Source: Saprolegnia diclina VS20 (taxonomy: Eukaryota; Oomycota; Saprolegniomycetes; Saprolegniales; Saprolegniaceae). From it: a stretch of 51,218 nt of DNA. Where the stretch lies: NCBI RefSeq assembly GCF_000281045.1, contig NW_008246070.1:1384346-1435563 (forward strand). Direction: 5' to 3'. The notes below the pieces were generated by a model. It was not told the origin of the DNA. It saw only the letters and a list, made by a program, of their open reading frames with translations, and did no database searches. Position numbers and translations under genes: made by a program. Positions 11,194 through 21,209 of this stretch are shown here, piece by piece (position 1 is the first letter of the stretch; every line of letters starts with the position of its first letter).

Positions 11194-12327
11194 ATGGTGT
11201 CCCGCACGCTGCCGACGATCGCTGCGGCCCTCGCCGCCACCACGGTCATTGTCGACGGCTACGCCAAGTTTGCGGCGCTTCTGCCCAACGGCGACAAAGT
11301 GCCGGGTGTCGCCGCGATTGGCCACACCAACGTCAAAGGCGGTGGCGCCAACAACCAGTTCGGTCTCGACTTTAGCTCGGGTGGGAGCACGTGGTCGCCA
11401 GTGCTGTGCCAATTGGATTCCGATGGCGACGGCGCCACGAATGGCGAAGAGCTCGGGGACCCGTGCTGCAAGTGGACGCAAGGCTCGACGCCCCACTCGA
11501 GTTCGGCCACGTCGCCAGGTCATAAAAACACATTCTCCTCGGCGCAGCTAGCGGCGCTCAAGTGCCCGACCTCGCCGACGTCTGCGCCATCACCCAACCC
11601 ATCGCCGTACCCCTCGCCTGTGCCATCGCCTAACCCGTCGCCGGCTCCGTCCCCGACACCGTCTCCCAAGCCGTCTCCGGCTCCTTCGCCCAAACCATCG
11701 CCCAGCAGCAACCCCACGGAAGACCCCTCTGAGGACCCCACGGAAGACCCCTCAGAGGACCCCTCTGATGACCCAACCGATGAGCCGTCCCCAAGCCCGT
11801 CGTCCCACCCCACACCTCGCCCGTCGAATGGAAGCATTCCGACGAGCCCGCCCAACACGGACTGCGTCAAGATCAGTGTGATGGGCGATGCAACCTACTG
11901 CATCCCAGGCCCGATTTGTGTCGGCGCGCACGACTACCCTGCGGGTAAGAACTGCCCCAAGAAGGGCGACGTGGCTGGCCAAGACTGCGTCGGCGGCATT
12001 CCGAGCTACTCGAACGGCCAGTGCATCTTGACGGTCGATGCCGTGTGCGAGCAAATGAAGGACGGTGTGTGGGGGTGCATGCTCCCGGGGGGCGTGCCAA
12101 CGGCGTCGCCAAGCAACTCGTCCACAACAGTCAAGATGGCGGTTGCCGCATCGACGGATCTGTCGCCGGGTGATTACACCGGTTACTTTATCGCTGGCGG
12201 GACTGTCGCTGCGGTTGCGGCCGTCGCCTTGGCCGTGCTCATTGTCAAAAAGGTCCGCAAGCAAAACAGCTTCAAGGACGGGTGCCCGATGGAGATCCAG
12301 CACAACGCCGAGACGCCAGTGCTCTAG
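11194..12327 (+). CDS. Secreted temptin-domain type I membrane protein
   Basis: Single exon. The ATG at 11194 starts a signal peptide (MVSRTLPTIAAALAATTVIV, cleaved near VDG-YAKF). Residues about 20-110 match the temptin fold: YAKFAALLPNGDKVPG, GGGANNQFGLDF, then LCQLDSDGDGATNGEELGDP followed by CC and a Trp, the calcium-binding-like loop and disulfide region of temptins. Next is a linker of Pro-Ser-Pro-x repeats and a duplicated acidic motif (TEDPSEDP, SDDPTDEP). A second Cys-rich module follows (DATYCIPGPICVGAHD to VWGCMLPG, eight Cys), then a transmembrane helix (YFIAGGTVAAVAAVALAVLI) and a basic tail of about 25 residues. The repeats suggest an extended, O-glycosylated stalk. Temptins are pheromone or attachment proteins in molluscs; in oomycetes they are secreted proteins of unproven role. 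An upstream ATG at 11140 would bury the signal peptide. Confidence 0.87.
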   Translation: MVSRTLPTIAAALAATTVIVDGYAKFAALLPNGDKVPGVAAIGHTNVKGGGANNQFGLDFSSGGSTWSPVLCQLDSDGDGATNGEELGDPCCKWTQGSTPHSSSATSPGHKNTFSSAQLAALKCPTSPTSAPSPNPSPYPSPVPSPNPSPAPSPTPSPKPSPAPSPKPSPSSNPTEDPSEDPTEDPSEDPSDDPTDEPSPSPSSHPTPRPSNGSIPTSPPNTDCVKISVMGDATYCIPGPICVGAHDYPAGKNCPKKGDVAGQDCVGGIPSYSNGQCILTVDAVCEQMKDGVWGCMLPGGVPTASPSNSSTTVKMAVAASTDLSPGDYTGYFIAGGTVAAVAAVALAVLIVKKVRKQNSFKDGCPMEIQHNAETPVL

Positions 12328-12689
12328 ATATCGTCATGCTGTCTCTATTTGCTAATACGTAATTTTCACTAGTCAATAATGTCCACTGGTACTTTCATAA
12401 TCTAAACTACAGCCCTACTGTACTTTCTCAGCAGCAATGATGGTAATTTGTCGGGTCACTCCCACAAGCTCCAACTTTGTCGGATCATCATGGGTTCTTC
12501 AATGCTGCTCCGTTGCCCGGCTGCACGAACAAAGGTGTCGAAGCGTAGTAGAGGCTCAAAGCTGCTGGCTTTGGGCAACGAGAGACGGGCCTCAGTTTTC
12601 TGGGCATTTCCATCGACTTGTACTGCGGCTGTGGGACGGATATCTTTCAAGATATCAACAATGAAACGGTAGAAAAGGCAACGCGACCG
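12328..12689. other. Intergenic
   Basis: Between two plus-strand genes. The first 100 bases are AT-rich and look like 3' untranslated sequence (TTTGCTAATACGTAATTTTCAC). The remainder should hold the promoter of the next gene. No motif could be assigned. Confidence 0.4.
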
Positions 12690-15313
12690 ATGGGCGACAG
12701 CGAGGAGCCAGTGGATCCCCGCCCGCTGAAAGACGCGCTCCTGCGCGACGTAGCATGGGCCGAGAAGATGCTCGACGCGCACGTACGGCAACCCTGTCGG
12801 CTGCTATCTCCGTACACTTGGCACGTAGGCTCGCAACTACGACCACGAATGCACGGTTTGCCACAGCAGGCAAACGATTCTCCTTGTCGCGCAGCAGCAC
12901 GTGTACTGTCGCATGTGCCGGACGACGACAGCCAACGTCTACTACCGACCACGACCTTGCGACAAGATCAGCGAGCTCGAGCGCCTCTCCAAGGACGCTG
13001 CGAACGGTCCGTCCTAAATGCCATCTCCAACGAAAGAATTCATGCGGCACCTAGAAATGCTGCGGGAAATACTTGCGGCCTTTGAGCTTCCCCACAACAA
13101 AAGTCTCTTGGCCAACGCCAAAGTACAAGGTAGTCGCGTCTTGCCGTTCAAGGCTAAGCACCCAGCACTAGCGCGGAACCAGCTCCTTCTCGTCGTCCAG
13201 GTAATCGCTGTACTCTGTCGAATATCGGGTTCCGAACATCTTTTATAGACGTATATTCCACTTGCCCTGAGCATTGTTGGCGCCGTCATTGCGCAGTTGC
13301 GATCCGCGTCTGCATGAAGGAGACGACTACATGCGCGTAGGTATGGGTTTGCCAACTCACTCGAAGGCGTTCTCAAGAGCATTCGCGCGATGCAAGAGCA
13401 CTGCGGCGGCGACGATGCTCTCCACGACGGTGTCGTTCAGCTGCGCCATCTCTTCTCGCCCTTCAATACGTTTGAGCTCGGTAATACTGGCGTCATCCTT
13501 TCTGCAGAATCGTTGCTAGTACACATGTAGACGACGCGCGCATTCGCCAAGAAGAAGTCGACGCTGCGAACGAAGCGATCGAAGCCGAAGCGCAGCGTGT
13601 GGCCGACGCCAAAAAGCTCGAGGCGCTCGCACAAGAGCGCCGCGACATGGCGCTCAAGCGAGCTAAAAAAGCGGCGCGCGGCCTCGACCCCAACCAGAGT
13701 ACATGTCTCAGTTGGAAACTATTGTCTATATTCTGTGGACATCTAGTCTATGAGCCCATCATTGTTCGGCAACCCCCTCGCGAGATGCTGCTCGTATCGG
13801 GCCGCCAGGCCTTCTTGAGCATCGTCGCTTCGCGCACCGAGATGTATCAGTGGACCTTCAACGGCATACCGCTGCCAGACGACACCCCAGGCATGCGCGG
13901 CTCGCGAAGCGCGTTCCTTCGCATCTCGTTCTTCACCAAAGCCATGTGCGGGCAATATGCGTGCATTTGCACCAACGACGACGGCTGTATGGTGAGTGAC
14001 ATCTGCACGCTCGCGATCGGTACGTGAACCAGCCTCGTCCATTCTAAATGCTCCGCGTAGCCCAGCTCCAGCCAACGCTACTCCGCCGCGCAACGGTACC
14101 GTGTATTCCGCACGACGTGTGCGTGGACGAGGCGACGACCGAGTACTTGGTCGTCTTGGCGGCGCGAGGTGTCGAGTTTCGGCACAAAACGACGCTGGCG
14201 GTCGTACCGACCGAGAATGCACCGTCTTGCAGCGACAAGAGTCTCGTGCTCGCAAGCGATCGCGACACGCTTTTACTCGGACTCGCCAACGGTTCGCTCC
14301 ATGTGTGGCGCACACAAATTCGGCTGCCACCGCCGCCAACTCCAGTCCTCGAGCCATCGCCAGCCCTGCTCAAGGAAGTGCCGTCGGCACGGCGCATGAG
14401 CGTCGTCGCCGATCAAAAAGCGGCATCGTTCAAGCGCGCAGCCAACCGGCGCGCCAGCGTGACATCGGTCGTGCACGTCGTCCGCACCGAACGCCACGCG
14501 ACGTCGCTCGCCAAGATGGCATGCGTGTCCTTCTTTGCCAACAAGACGTGGTTGCTGTTGTCCGACAAAGCCAGCAGCCTGCAGCTGTACCGTCTCGGGC
14601 AAACGAATCAAGACGAGGTGCTATTGCCGCTCCTCTTAGCTACGTACGTGATTGCGGCTCCCGGCAAAGCGCGCATCAAGGCGGTCGCGACCAGTGCCGC
14701 GCTGCCGTATGTGGCCGCTGCGTACGAGCACGTGGCGTCGGTGGACCTTTTCAAAGTACTCGCCTCGACGTATGCAAAAACCACGATTCGGACGCGGTAC
14801 CGCGTTTCGGCGCTAGCGATGCCCGCCTACGGCTACGAGCTCGCGATCGGCGAGCAGGGCGTGCAACACGGCTTTCTTAGCGTCTTCAATGTGGAGACGC
14901 GGCACCGGAATTGGCACACGCGGGGCCACTTTGGCCCGATCGAGCACATGCAGTACATTGGCAACTTTGTCCTGTGTACGCTCGGGATGGACCGCAGCGT
15001 CAAGCTCTGGGACACGACGAAACGCGCGTGCCTGCTCGAGTTTGTGCCCCAATCCGGGATCCCAACGACGTTGCGTACATTCAGCTATGCGACGCCCGAG
15101 GCCGCGACGGCCTGCGCGATTGCAATAGGGTATTACACCAAGCAGCTCGAGGTGTGGCACATCGCATGCCTCGACAAGGTGCTCGCGAGCATTGAAACGG
15201 AGCATCTGTACGCTGTCGTCACGGTGCAGAAACAATGGCGTGGCGCGCTGGCCCGCCACCGACACCAACGCGCTGCTGTCCTCGGGGCTGCCGCCGACAG
15301 CCATGTGCCGTAA
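12690..15313 (+). CDS. Zinc-finger / coiled-coil / Ig-like / WD40 / IQ mosaic protein
   Basis: Spliced from at least seven exons starting at the ATG at 12690 (MGDSEEPVDPRPLKDALL). A zinc-ribbon-like motif comes first: HECTVC, then HVYCRMC. After introns near 13007-13060, 13130-13170 and 13200-13249 comes a helical segment. Next is a charged coiled coil (RIRQEEVDAANEAIEAEAQR, 13531-13690). After the intron at about 13700-13750 there is an Ig-like domain with YQWTFNGIPLP, SAFLRISFF and CGQYACICTNDDG. A further intron (about 14020-14060) joins DICTLAI to AQLQPTLLRR and a beta-propeller with SLHVWR, FLSVFNVETR, and a last blade MDRSVKLWDTTKRACLLEF. The end carries an IQ motif (VTVQKQWRGALARHRHQR), a likely calmodulin site. 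The 13300-13345 join needs a 33-nt intron and is the weakest link. I know no named family with this order; a cytoskeletal or flagellar scaffold is possible. Confidence 0.72.
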
Positions 15314-16124
15314 ACTGACGCGACTCGATGGACATGAACAGATCGCGTCATCGGCGACCAACAACTGGACGCTTCGTTCCACCATGCACTGAATCGAGGT
15401 TGCTGTTTCTTGGTAGTCGTTGGTGGACAAACGAGCCGAGAGCAACAACGAGCTGATGATAGGGGCTGTGATGAGGCGCGAAACGGAGAGATTCGAGTCA
15501 GATTCCTGAAGATCCGCGTGCGATGTTCCTCGACCGACACGATCGAACGCTCGCGTAATGTCCGGACGCGCCTCCGTACACCGGCGAAGGTTCAAATTTG
15601 TTGGGCTGTTGATTGGCTGCATGCGAGCGCAAAGTTCAGAAAGCCACCAATCGTATGCGCTGGCGTAGGTCGATGCACTTCCCCGTATTTGCCCAAATCG
15701 CCGGGCGGACGGACCTTCTCGAAAACGCCCACGGACGACGTATCTATCCTGCGTCAAGCCTCTTTGCATCACTGCCTCGTGCCATCGGGTCTTCTTTGTG
15801 TCTCGTCGGTCGAGACGCAAGCTCATATTTCCCGATTGCATTTTCACATTTCAACATTTCAAATATCAAATATTTCACAGGTTGTGGGATAACCACGAGG
15901 GCGTGCCACGCCAGTGACGCCCGACGAAATCGACGCGATGGATACGCATGGGTGCACAGCGTCATTGTCCGTCGTCAGCGCCAAGTCGCGAGTTCGCACG
16001 GATGTGTAATGGTCGAGTTGAGATACACATGATATTTCACCCATCATTTGAGACAGAATTGGGAGCTTCCGTCGCAAGCTTGCAGTGGCAGCACTCGCGA
16101 ATTCGTTCCGTGGCCGTTCCACCC
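15314..16124. other. Intergenic, NAD kinase promoter
   Basis: About 810 bp between two plus-strand genes. Long open frames on both strands here lack motifs and have poor third-position GC, so they were not called. At 15840-15880 is an AT-rich patch with four TTTCA units, about 250 bp before the NAD kinase start, a plausible promoter element. Confidence 0.45.
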
Positions 16125-17691
16125 ATGGACGACATCCGCCAAGCCGCCGAGAGCCTCCAGCGCGTGCTCGCTTTTGTCGAGCGCGAGAAGAACCAGCACA
16201 TGCTGCCGACGTCGCCGATGGCCGCGCTGCAGAAGCGCGTGCTAGAGCTTGAGAACCAGCTCAAGGAAGCCCGGGACGAGAAGGAATATTGGTTCCGGAA
16301 AAGCTCTGGCATCGACGACGACTTTCACAACTCGATTCGGCGCCCGCGCTCCAACTCGGAGCTGCGCGTGATTGCCGACACGATCTCGCGTGGCAGCGAC
16401 GAGAGCCTCAGCGACCTCGAGAAGGACGACGGTGTGCCAGGCTGGGACAAGCGCGCGCCGTTCCGGCTTCTCCAGTGCAGCGACGAAGAGTGCGAAGTCT
16501 TTACGGCGCAGCACCGCAACATTCGCACGCAGCACCGCGCCAAGAACAACGTGCAAATGATGTGGGACACGCCGCCAACGACCGTGCTCCTCGTGAAAAA
16601 GCCCAACGACGCCGCCATTACCGAGACCATGCTCGCGGTCGCCAAATGGCTCATGCATGAGAAGGGCATGCGCGTCTTCCTCGAGCCTGTCGTGCACGCA
16701 GCGGTCGCCAAGGATCTCCCGCAAGCGCACACGTGGATGACGACATACGACTGGCTTCTCAAGCAAAACGAAATCGACTTTGTCGTCTCGCTGGGCGGCG
16801 ATGGCACCGTGCTCTGGGTCTCGTCGCTCTTCCACATGAGCGTCCCGCCCGTGATTTCGTTTGCGATGGGGTCGCTCGGCTTCCTCACGCCCTTTGACAT
16901 TTCCCAGCGCGAAGGTCTATAACCATGGCGTTTCAACATCTCACACCTCGTGATTTGCGCGTAGAGCACCTCAAGCACTTGATCCGGGGCGGGTTCTATC
17001 TCTCGCTGCGACAGCGCCTGCAGTGTACCGTCTTGCGTGCCAAGCCCGGCGTCGTCGAAGAGGTCCAGATGCCGATTCATGCTTTGAACGAAGTCGTGAT
17101 CGACCGCGGCCCGTCGTCTGCCATGGTCGACCTCGACTGCTTCTGCGACGGCGTCGAACTCACCAAGATCAGCGCCGATGGCATCATCATTGCGTCGCCC
17201 ACTGGCTCGACCGCCTACTCGCTCTCGGCCGGCGGGAGCATGACCCATCCCAGGTCCGACCAACGCTTGAAAATGGTGTCTTGCCAACTGACGACAACTT
17301 GTCCAATAGTGTGCCGTGCATGCTGCTGACACCGATCTGCCCGCACTCGCTCTCGTTCCGGCCGCTTCTCTTCCACGACAGCGCAACGCTCAAGATCGTA
17401 CTTCCTTTCACAGCGCGCACCTCCAGCGTACGGCGTGTCAGGACGGTCCTTGACGACTCATCTGCGGGATGAACATAGGTCAACGTGTCGTTTGACGGCA
17501 AGACGCGGCTGCGACTGGGGAAGGGCGACGCGCTGTACGTGCGCGTGTCGTCGTACCCGCTGCCGTCCGTGTGCCGCCTCAACGAGAATGAAGACTGGTT
17601 CGAGTCGGTCAAGGTCAACTTGAACTGGAACCAGCGGCGCGAGCAAAAGCCCTGGGCGCCGCTCGACGACGTGCGCCAGTCCAAAATGTAA
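16125..17691 (+). CDS. NADK: NAD kinase
   Basis: Phosphorylates NAD+ to NADP+ using ATP; the cytosolic source of NADP. Four exons, with introns at about 16915-16964, 17254-17309 and 17428-17478, all keeping frame. Residues 1-150 are an N-terminal extension with a short coiled coil (ALQKRVLELENQLKEA). The catalytic domain has TTVLLVKKPNDAAITETM, the GGDGT loop (VVSLGGDGTVLWVSSLF), SFAMGSLGFLTPFD, the NE/D motif ALNEVVIDRGPSS, SPTGSTAYSLSAGGSM, and LLTPICPHSLSFRPLL. The gene ends KPWAPLDDVRQSKM-stop. Upstream in-frame ATGs (for example 16032) exist, but MDDIRQAAESLQ at 16125 is a more typical start. It is convergent with the PDZ gene, the stops being about 70 bp apart. Confidence 0.95.
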
Positions 17692-17762
17692 CCTTGTGTG
17701 TCGATGTGTAGTAGATGAGATCCTCGGATAGCGTAGCGGCGGGTGATAGATAGTCCTATTAT

Positions 17763-18908
17763 TTAATGGCGCTCGTCCTGCTGCGCCGCAACCTCGTCTC
17801 GGAGCAGCTCGCAGCGCGCAAGCGTGTCGGTCAGCAGCATGAGGGCTTCGTTGTGCACAGAAGCCTGCGTCTCGCTCCACTCGTCCAGCGACCGGTCATT
17901 GCTCACGGGCTCGAACCCGCTGCTCAGTGACGACGGTGGCATGCCGAGCGTACTAGCGCGCGTCCACTCGGATGACGTGCGACGATCTGCCTCGAGCCGC
18001 TTGACGTCGTCGTCGAGCTTGGTCGGCGTGCGGAACCCCAGCTGCACGGGCTTGGGCGCTTGCTGGATGAGTTGCACGATGCGGCTGAATGGGCTCTTCT
18101 CGACAGTCTCGTTGTTGACCGAGACCAAGAGGTCGCCGAGGCGTGCCATCATGATGCCAGTCGCAACGCCCTTCCCTTGCGTAATGCGCTCGATGCGACA
18201 GCCGCCCGTCTTGGCCTGCGTTGTCGATTGCTTGAGCCGAATGCCAAGCTCGCCGCGCTTCCAGATGACATAATAGTCGCACCCCGAGCCGCGCAAATCC
18301 ACGTTGTCAAAGTCGTCCGAGGCCTCGGTCTCGCTCGGAAACTGCTGGAAGCAGAGGCGCCCGCTGTTGAGCTCGCTGTAGATGTGCGAGTGCGCTTCCA
18401 TGGAGCCGAGGAGCCGCTGGAGCTTGCTCATGAGTTCCGGGAGGTTGTCACTAAAGTCGTCAGCGATCGCGTGCTCACCCACAAAGCTCGTGCTGCGACC
18501 AAGGAACGCGCGTTGGATATTCTCCTGGCTCATTGTGTTGTACGGGTACATGCTGGCAATGAGGTCGTCCGTCGGCTCGCTCTCGGGCATGGGCGAGTAG
18601 ATCTGGAGAAACTCAACATGTGAATCGGGTAGCGTGTGGTCGTCGGCCAAAGCAAGCTCGAGCGGGAGGTGCTTCTCGTGGCTGCGGACCCAGAGCGCGT
18701 CCGGGTACGCGTACACGAGCTTCTCGAGCACGACAAGCGGGATCGCCGGGTCGCAGCAGGCCCAGTGCAGCGGCAGGTTGCCCTGGAGGTCCGTCTCCAT
18801 GGCGTGATCCGGGTCCATCTCGATCTTCATCTCGAGGGCCTTCCAGTCGCCAGCCTGCGCGAGCTCGATCGCGCTGAGCTTGGACGACGCCGAGTACGAC
18901 GTCGACAT
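17763..18908 (-). CDS. Ankyrin-like and PDZ domain protein
   Basis: Single exon, 381 codons from the ATG at 18908 (MSTSYSASSKL). The frame is open upstream to 19046, but without a good start context. Residues 10-100 look like two or three ankyrin repeats (LPLHWACCDPAIPLVVLEKL, LPLELALADDH). A middle region is unassigned. A PDZ domain occupies about residues 230-315: the carboxylate-binding loop GELGIRL, then CRIERITQGKGVA, RLGDLLVSVNNETV and IVQLIQQAPKPVQLGFR. The C-terminus is helical (LARCELLRDEVAAQQDERH). The protein should be a soluble scaffold binding C-terminal peptides of membrane or signalling partners. The ankyrin-PDZ order is seen in many stramenopile proteins. The specific ligand is unknown. 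Confidence 0.85.
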   Translation of the reverse strand: MSTSYSASSKLSAIELAQAGDWKALEMKIEMDPDHAMETDLQGNLPLHWACCDPAIPLVVLEKLVYAYPDALWVRSHEKHLPLELALADDHTLPDSHVEFLQIYSPMPESEPTDDLIASMYPYNTMSQENIQRAFLGRSTSFVGEHAIADDFSDNLPELMSKLQRLLGSMEAHSHIYSELNSGRLCFQQFPSETEASDDFDNVDLRGSGCDYYVIWKRGELGIRLKQSTTQAKTGGCRIERITQGKGVATGIMMARLGDLLVSVNNETVEKSPFSRIVQLIQQAPKPVQLGFRTPTKLDDDVKRLEADRRTSSEWTRASTLGMPPSSLSSGFEPVSNDRSLDEWSETQASVHNEALMLLTDTLARCELLRDEVAAQQDERH

Positions 18909-20173
18909 GCTGCTTGCTGTCTCTTCCTTGATTGTGACTGCCCAAAATCGAGCCTCGATACAAGAACATCGCAGAGGTGCAAACTTGACCTTATAAACTT
19001 CAAGAGAAATTGCCGTCCAATAAGATCTACTATCGAGGCCGAGCATTACATTGGCTCCAAGAGGCGAGGCTGCGCATTTCTACACGGCGACGGACTGCGG
19101 TGGCGACCTATATCTACAGTGCACGGAGATGGCAGGAAGAGAGTACATGATAACGATACCTGCTTTATTTAATGTTTAAATGATGCACTCTTGAAGGGTC
19201 GGTGGACTTCCGCTCGCCCGCCATCGAGCCCAAGACGAGAAACTACAGGGCGAAAGGATCTCGCATGTGATTGTGGACAGCACCATGGGATAGTGCATTC
19301 TTATTTCTTGGGCACGAGTCAAGGAATGCAATGGAGAGAGTTCATCTACTAACGTTGGTAAGAATCTTCAAGATTTATTTGTCAGCGACTTGCAGAAGCG
19401 CGTCGGTCGCAATCTCCGTGCGAGTTGAAGCATGTTGACGCAGTGAGTGCGATATAGGATGGCGCAGTAAAGACAAGTGTGAGCGTTGACGTTTTCGTCA
19501 TGGTTGCTGGTATGACGCCGTGTGAGCCGAGGCCGCGCCCACATACTTGCGCTTCGTGATCATCGTTGGCGCTGGGATGCAGGTAGTACCTTGCATCGAG
19601 TGCTCATACTTTGTGCTTGCGAGGCCACCTCGTTAATGGTTTGATGAGCATGCTCCAGAACGCGATGGGCGCAACCTTTCGCTCAGGATCGTATTTCCTA
19701 CCTTTTGATTCGCTGATACGATATTGCCTTTTGAGATTCCACCAATCGCAAACTTCGATGCCGCTTGAGGCGGATGCAGGTCGAGGCTTCCACGCGATGG
19801 CAGTACGTGCTTGACGAGGGTTCTGCGATCTCGACTTGCCGCAACGTCAACTCGCTGAGGCGCTACAGTGTAATGCTGCAACGTGCCCGTCAGTATCCTT
19901 CAACGCAGGTGTCGACATAAACACGACAAGTTCTCCGCATCCGCCGCGCCTGTCTGCGCGTGCTGGTCGCGGGGATGACAGATTGGAACCCAAGCGTGCT
20001 TCTCGACATCCCGCCGTCGTCGTCTCGAGAACAACGGTCGCGCGGAACAATTCGGCGCGATTTCGTCCAAATTCGAAGGTTGGTCGCTCAACCGTCGATA
20101 TCGAAGACGCAGCTTTCGTGGAACGCTAGCATGGGCACGGCGCGGCGAGAAGGGCACTCGACAAACGGCGCGG
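18909..20173. other. Long intergenic region, divergent promoters
   Basis: At 1,265 bp this is the longest gene-free stretch. It separates the PDZ gene (minus) from the DUF1917 gene (plus). Only short frames are present, with no family motif, and no tRNA-like cloverleaf or repeat array was recognised. GC content is mixed, with AT-rich patches at 19160-19180 and 19690-19740. An unannotated non-coding RNA cannot be excluded from sequence alone. Confidence 0.4.
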
Positions 20174-20860
20174 ATGGCGACAAAGCTGGACGAACTGCAG
20201 CCCGCGGAGGCCATTTTGCTCGCACGGACTCAGGCACCGCCGAAAAAAGCTTCGTCGTCCACGCACCACATTGCACCCAACGAGTCCCTCACCGACTTTG
20301 TACGACGCGTACGGCCGTCAACCCCGCATGCGACCAAACGCTGGATCTCGATCCACGGACCGTACCCCGCCCCCGCGCTGTTGCTCACGGACGAGCAGAA
20401 AGGCGCTTGCGTGGCCGAGCTGACGACGCTTGTTGATGCGTGGTCGGACGAGTTGGCCCACGTACCGCCGACCGACGTTACACGGCAGGCGCGGATCGTC
20501 TCGGCCAGTGTGTTCGCGCTTGCGAAACAGTACAACTATGGCTCGGGCAAACTCTTGGTGTCGCTATCGCCCTCGACCGTCGACGCCAAGTGGTCGGCGA
20601 TCGCGGTCGCAACCGTGCAAGGCGCGCTCGGGTGCAGCGCGCGCATCTCCACGACATATGCATCCTCGCGGCTCCACATCGCATCCATCATTGTGCCCTG
20701 CTTCTGGGATGAAGCGCGGATGCTGCAAATCCTCTCCAAGTTATCAGAGCTCGGCGTGCATGTCACTGCCTTCAAGCCTGATATCTTCTCTGCCTTGCCC
20801 GGCTGCGACCTCCGGCGCCTGCACCTGCACACACTCCTCTACAACCCCACGTGCCCGTGA
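20174..20860 (+). CDS. DUF1917 / C11orf68 (UPF0696) family protein
   Basis: Cytosolic protein of the Bles03/C11orf68 family, which has an eIF4E-like fold and poorly known function. The ATG at 20174 gives MATKLDELQPAEAILLARTQ. The family core is at residues 60-225: WISIHGPYP, ARIVSASVFALAKQYNYGSG, KLLVSLSPSTVDAKWSAIA, ATVQGALGCSARISTTY, and FKPDIFSALP. A single exon covers this and stops at 20860 after YNPTCP. However, directly after it the +1-shifted frame runs VPVTTQDAWTETVAIQLKRL and stops at TAA around 20922, which looks like the true C-terminal helix. One extra base at the CCC run near 20858 would restore it. Either the C-terminus is naturally short or the sequence has a one-base indel. 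Confidence 0.68.
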   Translation: MATKLDELQPAEAILLARTQAPPKKASSSTHHIAPNESLTDFVRRVRPSTPHATKRWISIHGPYPAPALLLTDEQKGACVAELTTLVDAWSDELAHVPPTDVTRQARIVSASVFALAKQYNYGSGKLLVSLSPSTVDAKWSAIAVATVQGALGCSARISTTYASSRLHIASIIVPCFWDEARMLQILSKLSELGVHVTAFKPDIFSALPGCDLRRLHLHTLLYNPTCP

Positions 20861-21209
20861 CCACCCAAGACGCCTGGACAGAAACGGTCGCCATCCAACT
20901 CAAGCGACTGCAAACGCAATAAGAAGTGATTTTTCGTCATATTCGTACAGTCTCGCGAGCCCAACGCGGCCGTCTATGTATGGTCAACATGCTCCATCGA
21001 CATTAGCACACACACGACGGCCGCGCGCCATCTTTGCGGCGCCGGGTGGAACCGGCGCGCCCTTTGACCTTGAAGTTGGGCACGCAATGGGTCACAAAAG
21101 CCAGCGCGACTCTTCGATTGAGTATATGCCTCTCAGATCTTATACTTCGAAAACCTTGGAGAAGTGATACATTCCATAATTCCGTCATGCGGGCATCGGA
21201 TTGGCCAAA

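Noticed and set aside
14813-15847. A 344-codon minus frame over the WD40 gene and its 3' flank
   Set aside because: No motif, and it is antisense to a well-supported beta-propeller.
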